From Spirochaetaceae bacterium (GTDB taxonomy: Bacteria; Spirochaetota; Spirochaetia; B11-G9): a stretch of 5,807 nucleotides of DNA. The stretch covers positions 1-5,807 of the forward strand of contig DAOVSY010000199.1 in assembly GCA_030633365.1 (NCBI GenBank). The letters are read 5' to 3'. The notes under the pieces were generated by a model. It made no database searches. It worked only from the letters and a program-made list of their open reading frames with translations, and was not told where the DNA came from. Both the position numbers and the translations under genes were made by a program. Of this stretch, positions 5,726-5,807 are shown one piece after another. Within the stretch, counting starts at the first letter, position 1, and every line of letters begins with the position of its first letter.

Positions 5726-5807
5726 TGAACTTTTAAATAATGGGTAAAAACATCCTTTGCACCTGGCAGCTAGGTTGTCACGTCCTATCTGAAATCTGCA
5801 GGCTTAA
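5726..5807 (+). pseudogene. acnA: Continuation of the aconitase frame, interrupted by stops
   Basis: Reading on in the acnA frame gives a second TGA (5726-5728), TFK, TAA (5738-5740), WVKTSFAPGS, TAG (5771-5773), then VVTSYLKSAGL to the edge. This is clearly the aconitase segment known elsewhere as PWVKTSLAPGSKVV.DYL...GL. The spacing from AKKAV to WVK equals that recalled for E. coli AcnA, so no insertion or deletion is needed: substitutions alone account for the stops, at positions normally Gly, Leu, Pro and Lys. Either the gene has decayed here or the sequence at this edge has base errors. Confidence 0.8.

Noticed and set aside
5723..5773. Stop codon reassignment or selenocysteine reading in aconitase
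   Set aside because: All three stop types occur at positions normally Gly, Leu, Pro and Lys, and TAA and TGA end other genes here. There is no cysteine equivalent or SECIS-like hairpin.

Overview
The window looks like a piece of an AT-rich bacterial genome. A convergent gene fragment runs off the left edge and a damaged aconitase runs off the right edge. The combination of a DUF3783-like protein, a PrsW-like protease and this style of ClpB would fit a free-living spirochaete. That is an inference from family resemblance only; the window has no decisive taxonomic marker. The sequence shows ordinary bacterial decoding: standard stops, ATG starts and purine-rich ribosome binding sites.

Layout from left to right. 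(1) Positions 2-205 (+) hold the last 67 codons of an unidentified protein, possibly the C-terminal OB-fold end of DNA polymerase III alpha. (2) Positions 243-2819 (-) hold a complete clpB for the Hsp100 disaggregase. (3) Positions 2820-2923 are a compact divergent control region with back-to-back promoters that overlap physically. (4) Positions 2924-3847 (+) hold a two-gene operon: a small DUF3783-like protein with a lysine-rich tail, then a PrsW-family membrane protease. The two genes share one reading frame and are separated only by a TAA that abuts the next ATG. (5) Positions 3901-4060 (+) hold a self-contained initiator tRNA unit: promoter, tRNA-fMet(CAT) without an encoded CCA, and a strong intrinsic terminator. 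(6) Positions 4061-4372 are a gene-free stretch. It is locally richer in G+C, carries inverted repeats and a REP-like palindrome, and ends in the acn promoter. (7) From 4373 (+) lies the N-terminal half of an AcnA/IRP-type aconitase. It is intact for 450 codons, then hits four in-frame stops within 51 bases, while recognisable aconitase sequence continues in the same frame to the right edge.

ClpB (disaggregation of proteins) and PrsW (intramembrane proteolysis, classically in envelope stress signalling) are plausibly connected through the shared 104-base control region. This is inferred from layout alone. The tRNA and aconitase are independent transcription units. Three promoter candidates share a TTGACT-like -35, a 17-base spacer and a TA-rich -10, suggesting ordinary housekeeping sigma factor control. 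No CIRCE element or classical sigma-32 promoter was seen before clpB. I see no clear new biological system. The observations most worth checking are the abrupt stop cluster in aconitase, the one-frame DUF3783/PrsW junction, and the structured repeats downstream of the tRNA.
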